Under the pieces are notes generated by a model, which ran no database searches, was not told the origin of the DNA, and saw only the letters and a list, made by a program, of their open reading frames with translations. Below are positions 24,171-33,345 of a stretch of DNA of 64,000 nucleotides, in pieces; within the stretch, counting starts at the first letter, position 1; each line of letters starts with the position of its first letter. Source of the stretch: Dromiciops gliroides (taxonomy: Eukaryota > Chordata > Mammalia > Microbiotheria > Microbiotheriidae); the NCBI RefSeq assembly GCF_019393635.1, contig NC_057866.1:10364223-10428222 (forward strand), written 5' to 3'. The position numbers and the translations under genes are program-made.

Positions 24171-26232
24171 CACACGCACGTGCATGTGTGTGTGTGCATG
24201 CTTGCATGTGATCATGCATATGTGGGGTGGGGTGTGCACAAGTGTGTTGACTGTGTGTACATGCATATACACCTGGATGCTTCTACTTCATGATCCTGGT
24301 GACGCCCTCTCAGGCAAGCTGAACAGCCCCTGCAGCCTCCACAGATCCCCTGGCCCTGGTCTGGAGCCCCAGCCTTTGTCCAAGTTGGGCTCCATGGTGC
24401 CCAAGTCCTGAATTTCTATTGACCTGTCCCCTGCCCCCACTCACAGGCTGGTTCCCTGCTCTCCAGCCCATCCCCCACAGAGATGCCCAAAGGGCCGTCC
24501 ATCAAGGGTGGTCTCTGTTCTGCAGATGCCCTGCCCCCAGCTCACCCATCAGGACAGACCTTGAATAAGGCTCTGTGGCCATGCTCTGGTGCCTGCCAGG
24601 CCACAGGAGCAGGAGCAGTCGAAAGCACCTGAGTTCATATCCAACCTTAGACACTCACTAGCCACGTGACCCTGGGCAAGTCACTGCACCTGTTGCCAAC
24701 AATAGCACCCACCCTTCCGAGGGTTGTCATGAGGATCCACTGTTCTTATCATCCAGGCCTCTCATCTCCCAGCACAGGCATTTACACAGGCCTGGGAAGG
24801 CTCCACTCATCCTGACCTGGCTAAATGCCTTCTTCTTCCATGAAGCCTTCCCTGTTCTGCCAGCAACAGGAAGAGTCTTGTCCTCCTCGAGTTATCCTAG
24901 GGTCATTGACTTAGAACTGGAAAGGACCTTAGAGGCCGTGAACCCCCCCCCTTTTTACAGATGAAGAAACTGAGGCAGGTTAATTGGCTTACTAGGACCA
25001 CAGAGGTAGCAAGTGTCTGAAGCTGAATTTGAACTCAAGTCTTCTGACTCCAGGGCTAGCCCTCCGTGGTGCCCCCTGGTGGCCTCTCTCCTTGGCCCAG
25101 TCCTGTTTTTCTGGTACTAGACTATGCTCATACACACGGCATTCCCCCTCCTCATTCATCTCCGTATGCCCAGCTCCTGGCACCAGGCCTTGCTCATTGC
25201 AGGGAGATGCTTCATAAATGTCGATTGGGGAGTTGATGGGTAGGCCAGGGCGCTGAGATTATTAGGATAATGTGTCTATCCTCAGATCCAGGATCTTGTG
25301 GTGCCTGGGGTGGGGGTTGGGAGCAGAGAGCAGGGTCACAGTGCCCCCGGGGCCCTTGCTGACTCTTCCCCTTGTCTTCAGTCTGCCTTCAGGACAGTGT
25401 GTTGGCTTTCTGGAGGCATGGCATGCAGGGGCGGAGCCTGGAGACTAATGAGGTGAGGCCTTGGCGCTGGGGGCAGAAGGGGCCCCCCCAGCAGGGCCAG
25501 AATGCCTCCTGCTTGTCATGACTCCCCTTTTCTTCCCCAGCTGACTCAGGAGATCACTGACGAGACAAGGATATTCCAAGTGCTTGGGGCCCATAGGTAA
25601 GGGTGGGAGCCTCGTGGAACCAGGGTAATAGGGATGGCCAGAGGCTGGTCAAGTGCCAAGGGAGAAGTTGTGATGGGGGCTGGGGGGCTTCCTGATCCAC
25701 TGAGAGGGAGCTTGGGGTTTGAAGAATGGACCAGTGAGGAAGACGAGGGAAAACCGGGGGCCTTCTGGATGGCCGTTCTTCTCTACAGCCTTGAGGAAAG
25801 GAGACAGGAGAGCTGAGGAGCGCAGGGCCATCTTGGTACCTTACCTTGAATGTGTCCATTGCATGTGGGTACTGGGAAAAGATGCTGGTCACAGAGAGAG
25901 CCAGGAGAGGTAGCTGGGGATGAGAGGTGGGCCCCGCAGGGGCTCTCAGCCCAAGGAGGCAAACTGGCTCGTTTATCAGGAAGATCTAGGGGCCTCCAGA
26001 CGGGCAATCTGGAAGAATTTGGAAGGAGTGGAAGGAAGTCCCCAGGACCCTTCTTGGGCAGAAGCAGCTTCCAGGAAGCTGGCCAGGGCCCGAGAGGCTG
26101 GTCCTGCTCCCCTAGCCCCCATCTTCTTCCCTTTCTTTCTCCAGAGACATTATCCTGCAGAGCACCCCCACGGATAACCCGGGGGCACACAGCAACCTCT
26201 ACATCCTCACGGGCCACCAGAGCAGCTATTAA
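11572..26232 (+). CDS. MAP4K2: MAP4K2 (germinal centre kinase), complete coding region in 32 exons
   Basis: Exons: 11572-11667, 11943-12000, 12159-12249, 12562-12626, 13010-13065, 13490-13537, 13789-13831, 14264-14336, 14416-14547, 14630-14692, 14931-15012, 15191-15298, 15389-15467, 15616-15674, 16836-16879, 16976-17014, 19813-19846, 19967-20072, 20219-20307, 20393-20434, 20682-20766, 20867-20946, 21165-21225, 21639-21765, 22141-22199, 22857-22960, 23155-23332, 23786-23854, 23968-24054, 25382-25452, 25541-25596, 26145-26232 (2472 nt, 823 aa; human 820). MAP4K2 is a STE20-family Ser/Thr kinase that activates MAP3Ks of the JNK and p38 pathways downstream of TNF and Toll-like receptors. Visible: glycine loop GAGTYG (23-28), Lys45, HRD 134-136, DFG 154-156, activation-loop Ser170 in [15 protein letters not shown], a Pro/Ser-rich middle and a C-terminal CNH domain from about 470. 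Exon 24 has a five-Gln run. Intron 16 is 2.8 kb and full of repeats. Confidence 0.97.
12345..12515 (+). mobile_element. MIR fragment in MAP4K2 intron 3
   Basis: Diverged MIR: ggtgtagtggagagaacaca head, cttggccaagtcattggcct core, and a tail with tcctctgtaaaataagggcc and a late gatggtctctgaggt motif. Old element. Confidence 0.75.
13555..13608. repeat. (TG)27 microsatellite in MAP4K2 intron 6
   Basis: Uninterrupted 54-base TG run starting 18 bases after the exon 6 donor at 13538. It is likely polymorphic in length. Confidence 0.97.
14700..14860 (+). mobile_element. Probable L2-like fragment in MAP4K2 intron 10
   Basis: Sequence of the type ctttgctcgggctgttcccc, followed by gctcctcccatgcaaagctttct, resembles the L2 3' region familiar from other mammals. 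Heavily decayed; family assignment is from memory of the pattern. Confidence 0.4.
15875..16010 (+). mobile_element. MIR fragment in MAP4K2 intron 14
   Basis: Diverged MIR pattern (gagcctggctctgggctcag, a damaged core, then gactggatggccccgggtcc). Old insertion directly upstream of the poly-C run. Confidence 0.6.
16041..16067. repeat. 27-base poly-C run in MAP4K2 intron 14
   Basis: Homopolymer of 27 C, preceded by tattcccccct-like sequence. Length in the assembly may be imprecise, because long C runs are error-prone in sequencing. Confidence 0.9.
16255..16480 (+). mobile_element. Near full-length MIR in MAP4K2 intron 14
   Basis: Head gcagcaggtagaactcagga, then ttggagtcaggaacc, a core with tctagttgtgtggactgggt, a tail with tctaaaatgtgtataatt, and the 3' end tacaaagtgctttataaacc. 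It is followed by a TA/TG-rich stretch near 16485-16545. Confidence 0.75.
17580..17727 (+). mobile_element. Marsupial SINE, 5' truncated, in MAP4K2 intron 16
   Basis: Matches the local SINE from ggagtggatagagcaccagc through the core tgtgaccctgggcaagtcac to an A/GAAA-rich tail at about 17706-17727. It lies next to the antisense CR1/L3 remnant. Confidence 0.88.
17745..18960 (-). mobile_element. Antisense CR1/L3-type LINE reverse-transcriptase remnant in MAP4K2 intron 16
   Basis: The + strand carries the reverse complement of a CR1/L3-like ORF2. Near 18180-18320 the minus strand decodes to a degraded form of the VPQGS...PLLFSLYT...YADD region of the reverse transcriptase; around 18222-18245 it reads DYLYTDNSQ in place of the YADDSQ motif. 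Near 18505-18590 the + strand shows gagatcactgggcaccttgg, matching the antisense of the upstream TETALSKVTND-like segment, followed by further recognisable antisense blocks to about 18830. It is heavily decayed, with no intact frame. Order and spacing fit one ancient element inserted opposite to MAP4K2. A 15-bp tandem array sits inside it. Confidence 0.62.
17942..18005. repeat. 15-bp tandem repeat in MAP4K2 intron 16
   Basis: Four to five copies of gatgggcatggagcc with single-base variation (gatgg/ggtgg). Probably arose by slippage within the LINE remnant. Confidence 0.92.
21330..21445 (-). mobile_element. Antisense MIR fragment in MAP4K2 intron 23
   Basis: Reverse-complement MIR pattern: cagatggggaaactgagctg, ccaaggtcatccagggactg, gcagagctggaacctgaaac. 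A second short sense piece follows at about 21485-21555 (gtgaccctgggcaagggg, cctcagtttccccatctgta). Confidence 0.65.
22976..23102. repeat. Tandem duplication in MAP4K2 intron 26
   Basis: Two 54-base copies at 22976-23029 and 23049-23102 (gggggcagagggaggccc to gacacccagggtctctg) differ at three positions and sit 73 bases apart. The duplicated stretch lies wholly in the intron between exons 26 and 27. Confidence 0.92.
23340..23680. mobile_element. Mixed MIR-type remnants in MAP4K2 intron 27
   Basis: Antisense piece near 23370-23460 (gggaagggacttgcccaggg) and a split second pair near 23505-23580 (ttacagagatggccac, gccaggacttgcctgagatc), then a sense tail near 23640-23670 (cctcaatttccccatctgta). 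Boundaries are uncertain. Confidence 0.5.
24139..24167. repeat. TG microsatellite in MAP4K2 intron 29
   Basis: A run of about 14 TG units, followed to about 24260 by a degenerate CA/TG-rich tract. Confidence 0.9.
24600..25240. mobile_element. Cluster of old MIR and L2 fragments in MAP4K2 intron 29
   Basis: Sense MIR-like core at about 24630-24735 (agccacgtgaccctgggcaa), L2-like stretch near 24800-24870 (ttcttccatgaagccttccc), antisense MIR-like piece at about 24905-25060 (cagatgaagaaactgaggca) and an L2-like 3' end near 25150-25230 (agatgcttcataaatgtcga). These account for much of the 1.3-kb intron. Confidence 0.55.
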
Positions 26233-26716
26233 ACGCTGCCACCTTTGCTTCCATGCCCAGGCCCCAGGTGGGGCCACTCTAGGAGATGCTGGATCTGCAG
26301 AGCCCGGGCTCCTGGGCCTTTTCCGTTTAGCTGGGGAGTGGGGAGATGACTGTTCCTGAGATGTGTTTCAGTGTACGTCTGTTGGGGGCAGGGAGGGGGC
26401 CAGGAGAATCCCCCCCATGTATACACTTCTGCAATAACTGGAGTAGACCAAGCTGCTGTGACTTCCCCCTCCACCCGCCGTGTGCCCCCCACAACATTCC
26501 TGTCTCCCCCTCCAGGGGCTCTCCATCCCCACAGGGGCTATAGGCTTTCTCTTGGACAGATCTGGGTGTTGGCCACTGTATCTACTAAAGAAATGGGCAT
26601 GGCCCCCTGGGGTGGCTGGTGGAGTCCACTGTATCTTCTCTTCACTTCTTGCCCTGGGCCTCTGCCCCTGTTCATGGCCCCAGGGAACATAGTATTTAAC
26701 AGAGAATTATATTGGT

Positions 26717-26722
26717 ATTAAA
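26717..26722 (+). terminator. MAP4K2: Poly(A) signal of MAP4K2
   Basis: ATTAAA in ttggtattaaagttcacttg, about 485 bases after the stop, followed by a T/GT-rich element (gtcctgtggtttttgggtgg). It is the most plausible end of the MAP4K2 transcript. Confidence 0.78.
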
Positions 26723-26744
26723 GTTCACTTGTTTTCCTCCTTTG

Positions 26745-27584
26745 GGTCCTGTGGTTTTTGGGTGGTGGGACTGGGGGTGGGGGTGGTGAGATAGGGCAGT
26801 ATGTAGGCCTGGGGCATTTCTTCTGACGCCCCTCATTGGAGACACTGTGTTTGCTTAGCATGACATTCACGTGGCCCATGATGCCAGGTGCCGCTCAGGC
26901 ATATTTCGTTCCACTTTGGAATCCCAGCGGCTGCTCTCTGAACAGAGGCAGGGCCCAGGCCCAAGTTACCTGGGGTGGCCTTGATCACCTGGACCCCAGC
27001 AGGAGGAGTAGATTGTGTAACGTTAAACACCTTGGGAGCATCTGTTAAGAAAGAGCCAGGCCAGAATGACCCAGAGTGAGCCCCCCAACCCAGTGTCTCA
27101 CTTGCCTCCTTCCTGGATCGTCCCAAGTGGTGTTTGTTCATTCCCCTTCGAGGTGTAAAGATTCCTCATTCAGCTCTGAACCACACAGAATAGCTGATCA
27201 AGTCAGTGACCCATAGGAAGCTTAGAGATAGAAGGAGATATGGGAAAAACTTAAGAGGGTTCTGAGGCTCTGTCACTTACTGTGGGACCTTCTCTGAGAC
27301 TTCATCTGTGAAATGGAGAGAATGGTACCTTCCTTCAAGGCTGTAACGCTCAGATATGGCAATGGCTACTCAAGCACTTGGAAAATTACAACCCTTCCAT
27401 TTTACTGAAGAGGAAGATGGCAGCCATGGGCCTCCAAATCCCATGCTCACACAGCACAGCAGGCTGACTTCTGTGACTCCTTCCCTGAGCCTTATCTGCC
27501 TGGGAACTAGAGGTGAGTCAGACTCACCACCATCCTGGGCAAGCTGGTAGACTCTCCAATTGAAGGGAGCATCACCGAACACTT
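26745..27584. other. Intergenic sequence downstream of MAP4K2
   Basis: No gene recognised. A weak MIR-like tail lies near 27290-27330 and an antisense MIR-like piece near 27395-27460. The remainder appears unique. Confidence 0.5.
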
Positions 27585-28350
27585 TGTGGTTATTTTGGTT
27601 TTAATTTATTTTAATTTTTCTCAATTACATGTAAAGATATTTTTTGAGTTCAAAATTCTCCTCCCACCCTCCTTTCCCTCCCCACTCCTGAAGCTGGTAA
27701 GCAATTTGATATAGGTTATACATTACAATCATTTAAAACATATTTCCACATTAATCAGAACAAAAGGGAAAAAACCACAAGAACAATAACAAAAAAGAAA
27801 CAACAAAAGTGAATATAGTTAGTATGTTTCACTCTGCATTCAGACTCCTTAGTTCTATTTCTGAATGTGGAGCGTTTTCCACCAGAAGTCTTTTGGCTTT
27901 GTCTCAGATCACTGCAATGCTGAGAAAAGCCAAGTCCATCACAGTTGATCATCACAAAATGTTGTTGATACTGTGTACAATGTTCTTTTGATTCTGCTCA
28001 TTTCACTTAGCGTCAATTCATGGAAGTCTTTCCAGGTCCTTTTGAAATCCATCTATCTAACATTTCTTACAGTGCAATAGTGTTTCATTACATTCCTATA
28101 CCACAACTTGTTTAGCCATTCCCCAATTGATAGGCATCCCCTCAATCTTCAATTCTTTGCCACCATAAAAAAAGCAGCTACAAATATTCTGGTACATGTG
28201 GGTCCCTTTCCCTTTTCCATGATCTTCCTGGGATACAGACCTAGTAGTGGTATTGCTGGGTCAAAGGGCATGCACAGTTTTAAAGCCTTCTGGGCACGGT
28301 TCCAAATTGCTTTCCAGAATGGTTGGATTAGACTGCAATGGACACTCATA
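27585..28350 (-). mobile_element. 5'-truncated L1, 3' end of ORF2 plus 3' UTR, minus strand
   Basis: The minus strand encodes the C-terminal ORF2 signature LPFDPAIPLLG in the form MPFDPAIPLLGLYP, then CTRIFVAAFFMVAKN (about 28149-28300), and continues through an L1 3' UTR like the other copies here to an A/T-rich 3' end at about 27585. Only the last part of the element is present and it is non-functional. Confidence 0.88.
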
Positions 28351-28931
28351 TCTGACTAAGCAATAAGAATTCTCTTAGTGTGTGGCTAAGGGGAAATCAG
28401 GGGATTAGATTTAAACTTTCATAAAAGTCTTTGGCAAGATTTTTTACCAATGACTAAAAATGTCTGAGTCACTGTGGGATTAGGAGGTGATTTGTCATGG
28501 AGAGGAAGCTCTCTTTCAGAGAGGAAACAGAAGAGGGAGAAATAGACCCTTCTATGAATGGGGAATCACAGACAGTGGTGTCCCTGAGGGGTTTGTGCTA
28601 GGATATACCTCATTAAATCTTTTGATAAATGACCTGGAAGTTGAGTGTGCACCATGAAGTGTTCAAGCCTGTAGAATCAATCTGACAAACATGAATTTAG
28701 TGCCTGCTGCAAGCCTGGCATTGGGAATACAAAGAAAAATGGCAACCCTTCCCCCCGCCCCCGCCTTTGAGTAGCTTCTATTCTACAAACATCAGGCCTC
28801 AGTTTCCTTGAAGAATGAGGGGACTGGATCAGATGACCCCAAGGTCCCTTCTAGCTCTATATCCTATGATCTGGGTGAGGAGGCAACAAGAGATAGAAGA
28901 GCACTGGTGAAAGCAAGAAAGGCAGCTTTAG
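28351..28931. other. Intergenic sequence with decayed repeats
   Basis: A short stretch near 28377-28400 (tagtgtgtggctaagggg) is shared with the fossil LTR at 30753. An L2-like piece lies at about 28685-28745 (agtgcctgctgcaagcctgg) and a MIR-like tail at about 28795-28870. Nothing coding was seen. Confidence 0.5.
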
Positions 28932-29082
28932 CGGCAGCTAGGTGGCCCAGTGGATAGAGCACCAGCCCTGGATTCAGGAGGACCTGAGTTCAAATCCGGC
29001 CTCAGACACTTGACACTTACTAACTGTGTGACCCTGGGCAAGTCACTTAACCCCAATAATTGCCTCAATTAAAAAAAAAAAA
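28932..29082 (+). mobile_element. Marsupial SINE
   Basis: Complete copy: gcggcagctaggtggcccag head, tgtgaccctgggcaagtcac core, and ttgcctcaatta followed by an A tail. About 340 bases of unassigned sequence follow, to 29423. Confidence 0.93.
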
Positions 29083-29423
29083 GCTGGTTAACATACCTTG
29101 GCACCAAACAGCCCGACCTCCCCTTAAAGGATGTTGGGCTCTAAGATCACTCTTGTCATCTGAAGGAAGGGACCTGGAAGCCACACAAACTGAAACAGGT
29201 GATATTAAAGGAGGTTAGGAAATGTTTAGGAAAAGCAGAAAGAAAGACCACTTCAGACTTGTGCCTGAAGGAGCCTTGGAATTATGGGGATGGGCAGGCA
29301 CTGCCTCCATGCTCGATAACCAGGGCATCTCTCCAAAATAGCAGAAGGCCTTCTTGTGTGTGGGGGGGCCTTCGCCGCGCCCCAAAAACTAACCTCTCTG
29401 ACCTGGCTAACCTTCATGTTGGG

Positions 29424-29645
29424 CTGTTGTTCGGTTGAGTCTTGTCCGACTCCCTGTGACCCCTTTTAGAGTTTTCTTCGCAAAAATAGTGGGATGGTTT
29501 GCCATGTCCTTCTCCAATTCATTTTACAGAGGAGGAAACTGAGGTAAACAAGGTGGAGTGATTTGCCTAGGGTCACGTGGCTAGTAAGCATCTGAGGTCA
29601 GATTTGAACTCAGGAAGAAGAGTCTTCCTGCCCCTTGGTGCCCCT
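29424..29645 (-). mobile_element. Marsupial MAR1-like SINE, minus strand
   Basis: Antisense pattern gttgttcggttgagtcttgt, ggtttgccatgtccttctcc, gaggaaactgaggtaaacaa, tttgcctagggtcacgtggc. This longer SINE shares the CORE with the short SINE and adds a 3' part ending in an antisense gttgttcagt-like tail. Name assigned from memory. Confidence 0.75.
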
Positions 29646-29983
29646 GAGATACCAGGCATTTACAGGAAACCCAAGATTAGTAAAGCCTACCAAAGCTAGC
29701 ACTTGTGGAGAGGGCCTTTGAGCCAGGATGACAAGTCAGGACAGGAAAGAGAATGTTTACTCGCAGGTGGTGGTATAGTCAAGAGGCATCCAAGACACCG
29801 TCAACTTCCTTCACACCCCCATTTTACACAGGAGCAAAATAAGGCCCAGTACTAAGACATTAAGTAACTTAACCAAGGTTACTCAGTGGGCAAGTGAACC
29901 CAGTCCTCTGACTACAATCGCCACTTCCTCCATGACCCATACTGCCTCTCTAAAGACTGCTGATGTTCTGAGGACCAAATCCC

Positions 29984-30180
29984 TTGGTTCACTGGACTTG
30001 AGGGTAGTCTCATTCTTGAGTTCAAAGTCCTTAGCTTCTGAGAACAATACCCTATCGAGGGCTGGCCAGATGTGGTTTCCGACTGAATTAACTTTAAGTA
30101 GGTTAATCAGCAAAGTCAATGGATCTCAGTCAGTCTAACTTAATTCAATCAGTCTAGATTAACGTCCTCTGGTTGGGGCC
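29984..30180 (-). mobile_element. Fossil LTR fragment, minus strand
   Basis: The reverse complement of this stretch matches the 5' half of the LTR-like sequence at 30753-31240: ttctcagaagctaaggactt, aactttaagtaggttaatca and the attcaatcagt block occur in both in the same relative order. It is an isolated piece of a marsupial endogenous-retrovirus-like LTR with no coding part next to it. Family not identified; old and broken. Confidence 0.6.
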
Positions 30181-30210
30181 TTTGGGTATTGACAAAAAGT
30201 TCATTGTATC

Positions 30211-30361
30211 TTTTTTTTTTTTTAAAGTGAGGCAACTGGGGTTAAGTGACTTGCCCAGGGTCATGCAGCTAATAAGTGTTAAGTGTCTGCGGCTGGATTT
30301 GAACTCAGGTACTCCTGACTCCAGGGCCGGTGCTCTATCCACTGTGCCACCTGGCTGCCCC
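30211..30361 (-). mobile_element. Marsupial SINE, minus strand
   Basis: Starts with a T run, then aagtgaggcaactggggtta, and ends ccacctggctgcccc. It sits exactly between the LTR fragment and an L1 3' end. Imperfect flanking repeats (cattgtatctt and tattatatctt) suggest insertion into the L1 end. Confidence 0.9.
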
Positions 30362-30750
30362 TATTATATCTTACAATACAAAAATATTTATAGCAGCTCT
30401 TTTCTGGTGGCAAAGCATTGGAAACTGAGAGAAATGGCTGAACAAGTCGTGGTATATGATTGTGATGGAGTGCTATTGTGCTGTAAGAAATGATGAGCAG
30501 GGTATTCTCAGAAAAGCCTGGAAAGACTCACATGAGCTGATGCAGACTGAAATGAGCAGAACCAGGAGAACTTTGTACACAGCAACAGCAATCCACTGAA
30601 ATGATCAATTGTGAATGACTTAGCTATTCTCAGCAAGACAATTCTGAAGGAGTTAGGATGAAAAATGCTATCCATCCCCAGAGAAAGAACTGATGGGGTC
30701 TGAATACCGCACAAAGCATACTTTTTTTTTTAAACTTTATTTTTCTTGCC
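30362..30750 (+). mobile_element. L1 ORF2 3' end and 3' UTR start, plus strand
   Basis: Decayed L1: atacaaaaatatttatagca, gcagctcttttctggtggca, then aatgagcagaaccaggagaa and ccagagaaagaactgatggg as in the better copy at 38985. It breaks off where the LTR-like sequence begins; related 3' UTR sequence resumes near 32130, so the LTR probably inserted into it. Confidence 0.78.
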
Positions 30751-30752
30751 AT

Positions 30753-30956
30753 TGTGAGATTTGGCAGATACTCAAAGGCTTACCTGGGGATTAATCTAAA
30801 CTGATTGAATTAGGGAATAGTGTGTGGCTAAGGGGTGAGTGATTGACTTTGCTGATTAGCCTACTTAAAGTTAATTAGATTGTAACCACACCTGGTGGAC
30901 CCTTAAGAAGTTATTGTTTTCTTATAACATGACTAATACAGAAATATGTTTAATGT

Positions 30957-30993
<37 letters not shown>

Positions 30994-31873
30994 CTATATC
31001 AGATTACCTGCTGTCTAGGGGAGGGGGGAGGGAGGGGAGAGAGGAAGAAAAATCTGAAATTGGAAAGCTTGTATAAACAAATGTTGAGAACTATTTTTAC
31101 ATGTAACTGGAAAAAAATACTTTTATCAGAAAAAAAGAAGGTATTGTTCTCAGAAGCTAAGGACTTCGAACTCAACTTGAGACCACCTTCAAGTTCAGTG
31201 AACCAATGGATTTGGATGATGCCAACCAATCAGCTTGAAGCAGTGTGTAAGGACCGCCTCTGCTCCAGACCTATAAAAAGCTTCCACACTCAGTTTGAGA
31301 AGCAGTTTGTGGTTGAAGCAGGCTTGTGGAGGAGGACTTGAGGAAGAACCAGACCATGCTGGAACTCTAGGCTAGATAGGCCTTTTCTTAACTCTGTGTT
31401 GTGTTTTTTTTTTTTAAATACCTGCGAGTGCTAGTGCAGACCCCACCCAGATATTGCCTCTCCCTTTCTGCATTCTTAAGTCCCAACTGGTACCAGCTCC
31501 TGGTACCATCACTCCCTTCTTCCCCCTTGCCCCTCCTCACACAGGTGGAGTGGTTTCACCCCCTCCCGTGGTTTGACCTTTTCCCCCTCCCCTTTCCCCC
31601 TAGCTCTTAGAACATGTACCCATACCATGATCACAAGCTGAACATACATCCTGGGTGAGACAGGATTGGATGTTAGATTGTGAGCTTACCCTGTGCACAA
31701 GGGGATCCCCCCTCAAAACTTCCATAAAAACCCAACTCATGAGCCCATTAGTGAGGTCCTCATCCCTAGCATGGGGTTGCCCATTCTCATGAGAATGTAA
31801 TAAATCTGCCTCTGTTTGATTTGGTGGTCTCCTCAAGTTATTTGGGTAAACTGAGGCAATTTTGTCCCAAACA
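30753..31873 (+). mobile_element. Fossil solo-LTR-like element, plus strand, with a nested L1 tail
   Basis: LTR-like architecture without coding sequence: TG-start near 30753, a TATA-type box (cctataaaaagcttcc, about 31268), a poly(A) signal (gtaataaatctgcctctg, about 31798) and a possible CA end at 31873. The 3' border could extend to about 32126. Its 5' half is repeated inverted at 29984-30180. An L1 tail is inserted at 30922-31134. It looks like an old solo LTR of a marsupial endogenous retrovirus; family not identified, not active. Confidence 0.58.
30922..31134 (+). mobile_element. Short L1 3' tail inserted into the fossil LTR
   Basis: L1 3' UTR end (acatgactaatacagaaata, a TA microsatellite at 30959-30989, gggaggggagagaggaag, atgtaactggaaaaaa). 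The flanks aagaagttattgttttc (30905-30921) and aagaaggtattgttctc (31135-31151) are near-identical 17-bp repeats, a target-site duplication. The L1 therefore post-dates the LTR. Confidence 0.85.
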
Positions 31874-31931
31874 CCTAGTATGCTTTAATAAATGCTTAAT
31901 GTCCAAAGACTGGTGCTAAAGCTTCTAATTT

Positions 31932-32074
31932 TTTTTTTTAAGTGGGGCAATGAGGGTTAAGTGACTTGCCCAGGGTCACACAGGTAGTATGTGTCAAGTG
32001 TCTGAGGCTGGATTTGAACTCAAGTACTCCTGAATCCAGGGCTGGTGCTTTATCCACTGTGCCACCTAGCTGCC
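31932..32074 (-). mobile_element. Marsupial SINE, minus strand, with perfect target-site duplication
   Basis: T-run start, aagtggggcaatgagggtta, and the end gccacctagctgcc. The 16-bp direct repeat ctaaagcttctaattt flanks it at 31916-31931 and 32075-32090. Confidence 0.95.
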
Positions 32075-32129
32075 CTAAAGCTTCTAATTTAAGGTGACCA
32101 CACATGAAATTTTAAATATCACACCTTTT

Positions 32130-32325
32130 GGGGGGTGTATGTCTTCTCTGACAACATGACTAATGTAGGAAGATGTTTTGAGTATCTGCACACGTATAAC
32201 CTATATAAAATTGCTCACCTCAATGAGAGGGGTAGAGAGAGAATTTGGAACTCAACGTGAAAACAAGTGTTGAAAATTGTTTTTACATACAATTGGGAAA
32301 AAACAAAATACCAAATACATAATTA
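32130..32325 (+). mobile_element. L1 3' UTR tail, plus strand
   Basis: Shares acatgactaatgtaggaaga, cacgtataacctatataaaa, gagaggggtagagagagaat and ttacatacaattgggaaaaa with the other L1 tails. Probably the continuation of the L1 at 30362-30750, split by the LTR and a SINE. Confidence 0.75.
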
Positions 32326-33144
32326 AAAACTAAATTTGCCTTCATAAAACTCTGGTTCTGACCAAGGAGCCAGGCAGCACAAACAGAATCCCTCTCCCAT
32401 CGGACAGCCCTTCTGGACAGTTCTTGTGACCCTTCTGGGTCTGCTCTGGGGAAATCTCTGATTACATTAACTGATCTTCCTCAGTCATGGAGACAAGGAG
32501 CTTTCTGGACATTTTCCACCAACTAATGCCCTTCTTAAGGCATTGCTGCAAATGAGTTCAATCCCCTCTTCACTGCGGGCAGTCCTGCTACCTTGTTCAC
32601 TGTTGCCCAAGGACACCTTGGCTTTCCTGTCACCCCGGACTGGGATAGGGAGTAGATAGAGGCAAACCCTGCCTCTCTTACTATGGGTGTGGATACCAGG
32701 GCCCTGCCCTCGAGGAGGAGAAAATTCATCCAAAGAAGCTGAAAAGGGGTGGGTCAGGTTGCAGGGCCAGGAGCACAGGGGATGGAATCATGCTGCAGGG
32801 CTGGGAAAAGACCACAGTTGTAAAGTGGGGGTTTGGGCTTGCTGGCCTCTCAAACCCCTCGGATTCAAAGCATCCCCCTCCCACCTCTTCTACCAATCTT
32901 TCCCCAAAAAACTGCCCATCCTGCTTCCCTACTACTTGGGATGCCTCCTCGTGTCCAGCAGAGGAGATGAGGCCCCACGCCTGCCGAGCCCAGTTAAACT
33001 GGTGGATAATTATCAAAGAAGCCAGATGGGATAGAGCTGGGGAAAAACAGGATTTGGAATGAGGATGAATGAATGAATCAATAAGGACATAAGGCAGGAG
33101 TTTTAATCTGGGGTTTGTGAACTTGTATTTTTAAATATTTTGGC
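32326..33144. other. Intergenic sequence, no gene seen
   Basis: Apparently unique sequence with only short open frames that have no recognisable domains. Confidence 0.45.
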
Positions 33145-33345
33145 AACTGTTGTTCAGTCCTGACTCTTCAGACCCCATTTGGGGTTTTCTTGGCAAAGAT
33201 GAGTAGCCTGTGTAGCTTGCCATTCCCTTCTCCAGCTCATTTTACAGATAGGGGAACTGAGGCAAACCGTGAAGTGACCTTGTCCAGGGTCACACAGATA
33301 TTAAGGGCCCGAGGCTAGATCTGACCTCAGGTCCAGCTGAATCCA
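33145..33345 (-). mobile_element. MAR1-like SINE, minus strand
   Basis: actgttgttcagtcctgact, ttggggttttcttggcaaag, cagataggggaactgaggca and gtccagggtcacacagatat mark an antisense copy, truncated at its tRNA-like end. Confidence 0.8.

Noticed and set aside
28149-28349. Small protein with FDPAIPLLGLYP
   Set aside because: C-terminal scrap of L1 ORF2 in a 5'-truncated LINE.
28932-29082. tRNA gene
   Set aside because: The tRNA-like head belongs to a dispersed SINE with an A tail, repeated many times in the window.
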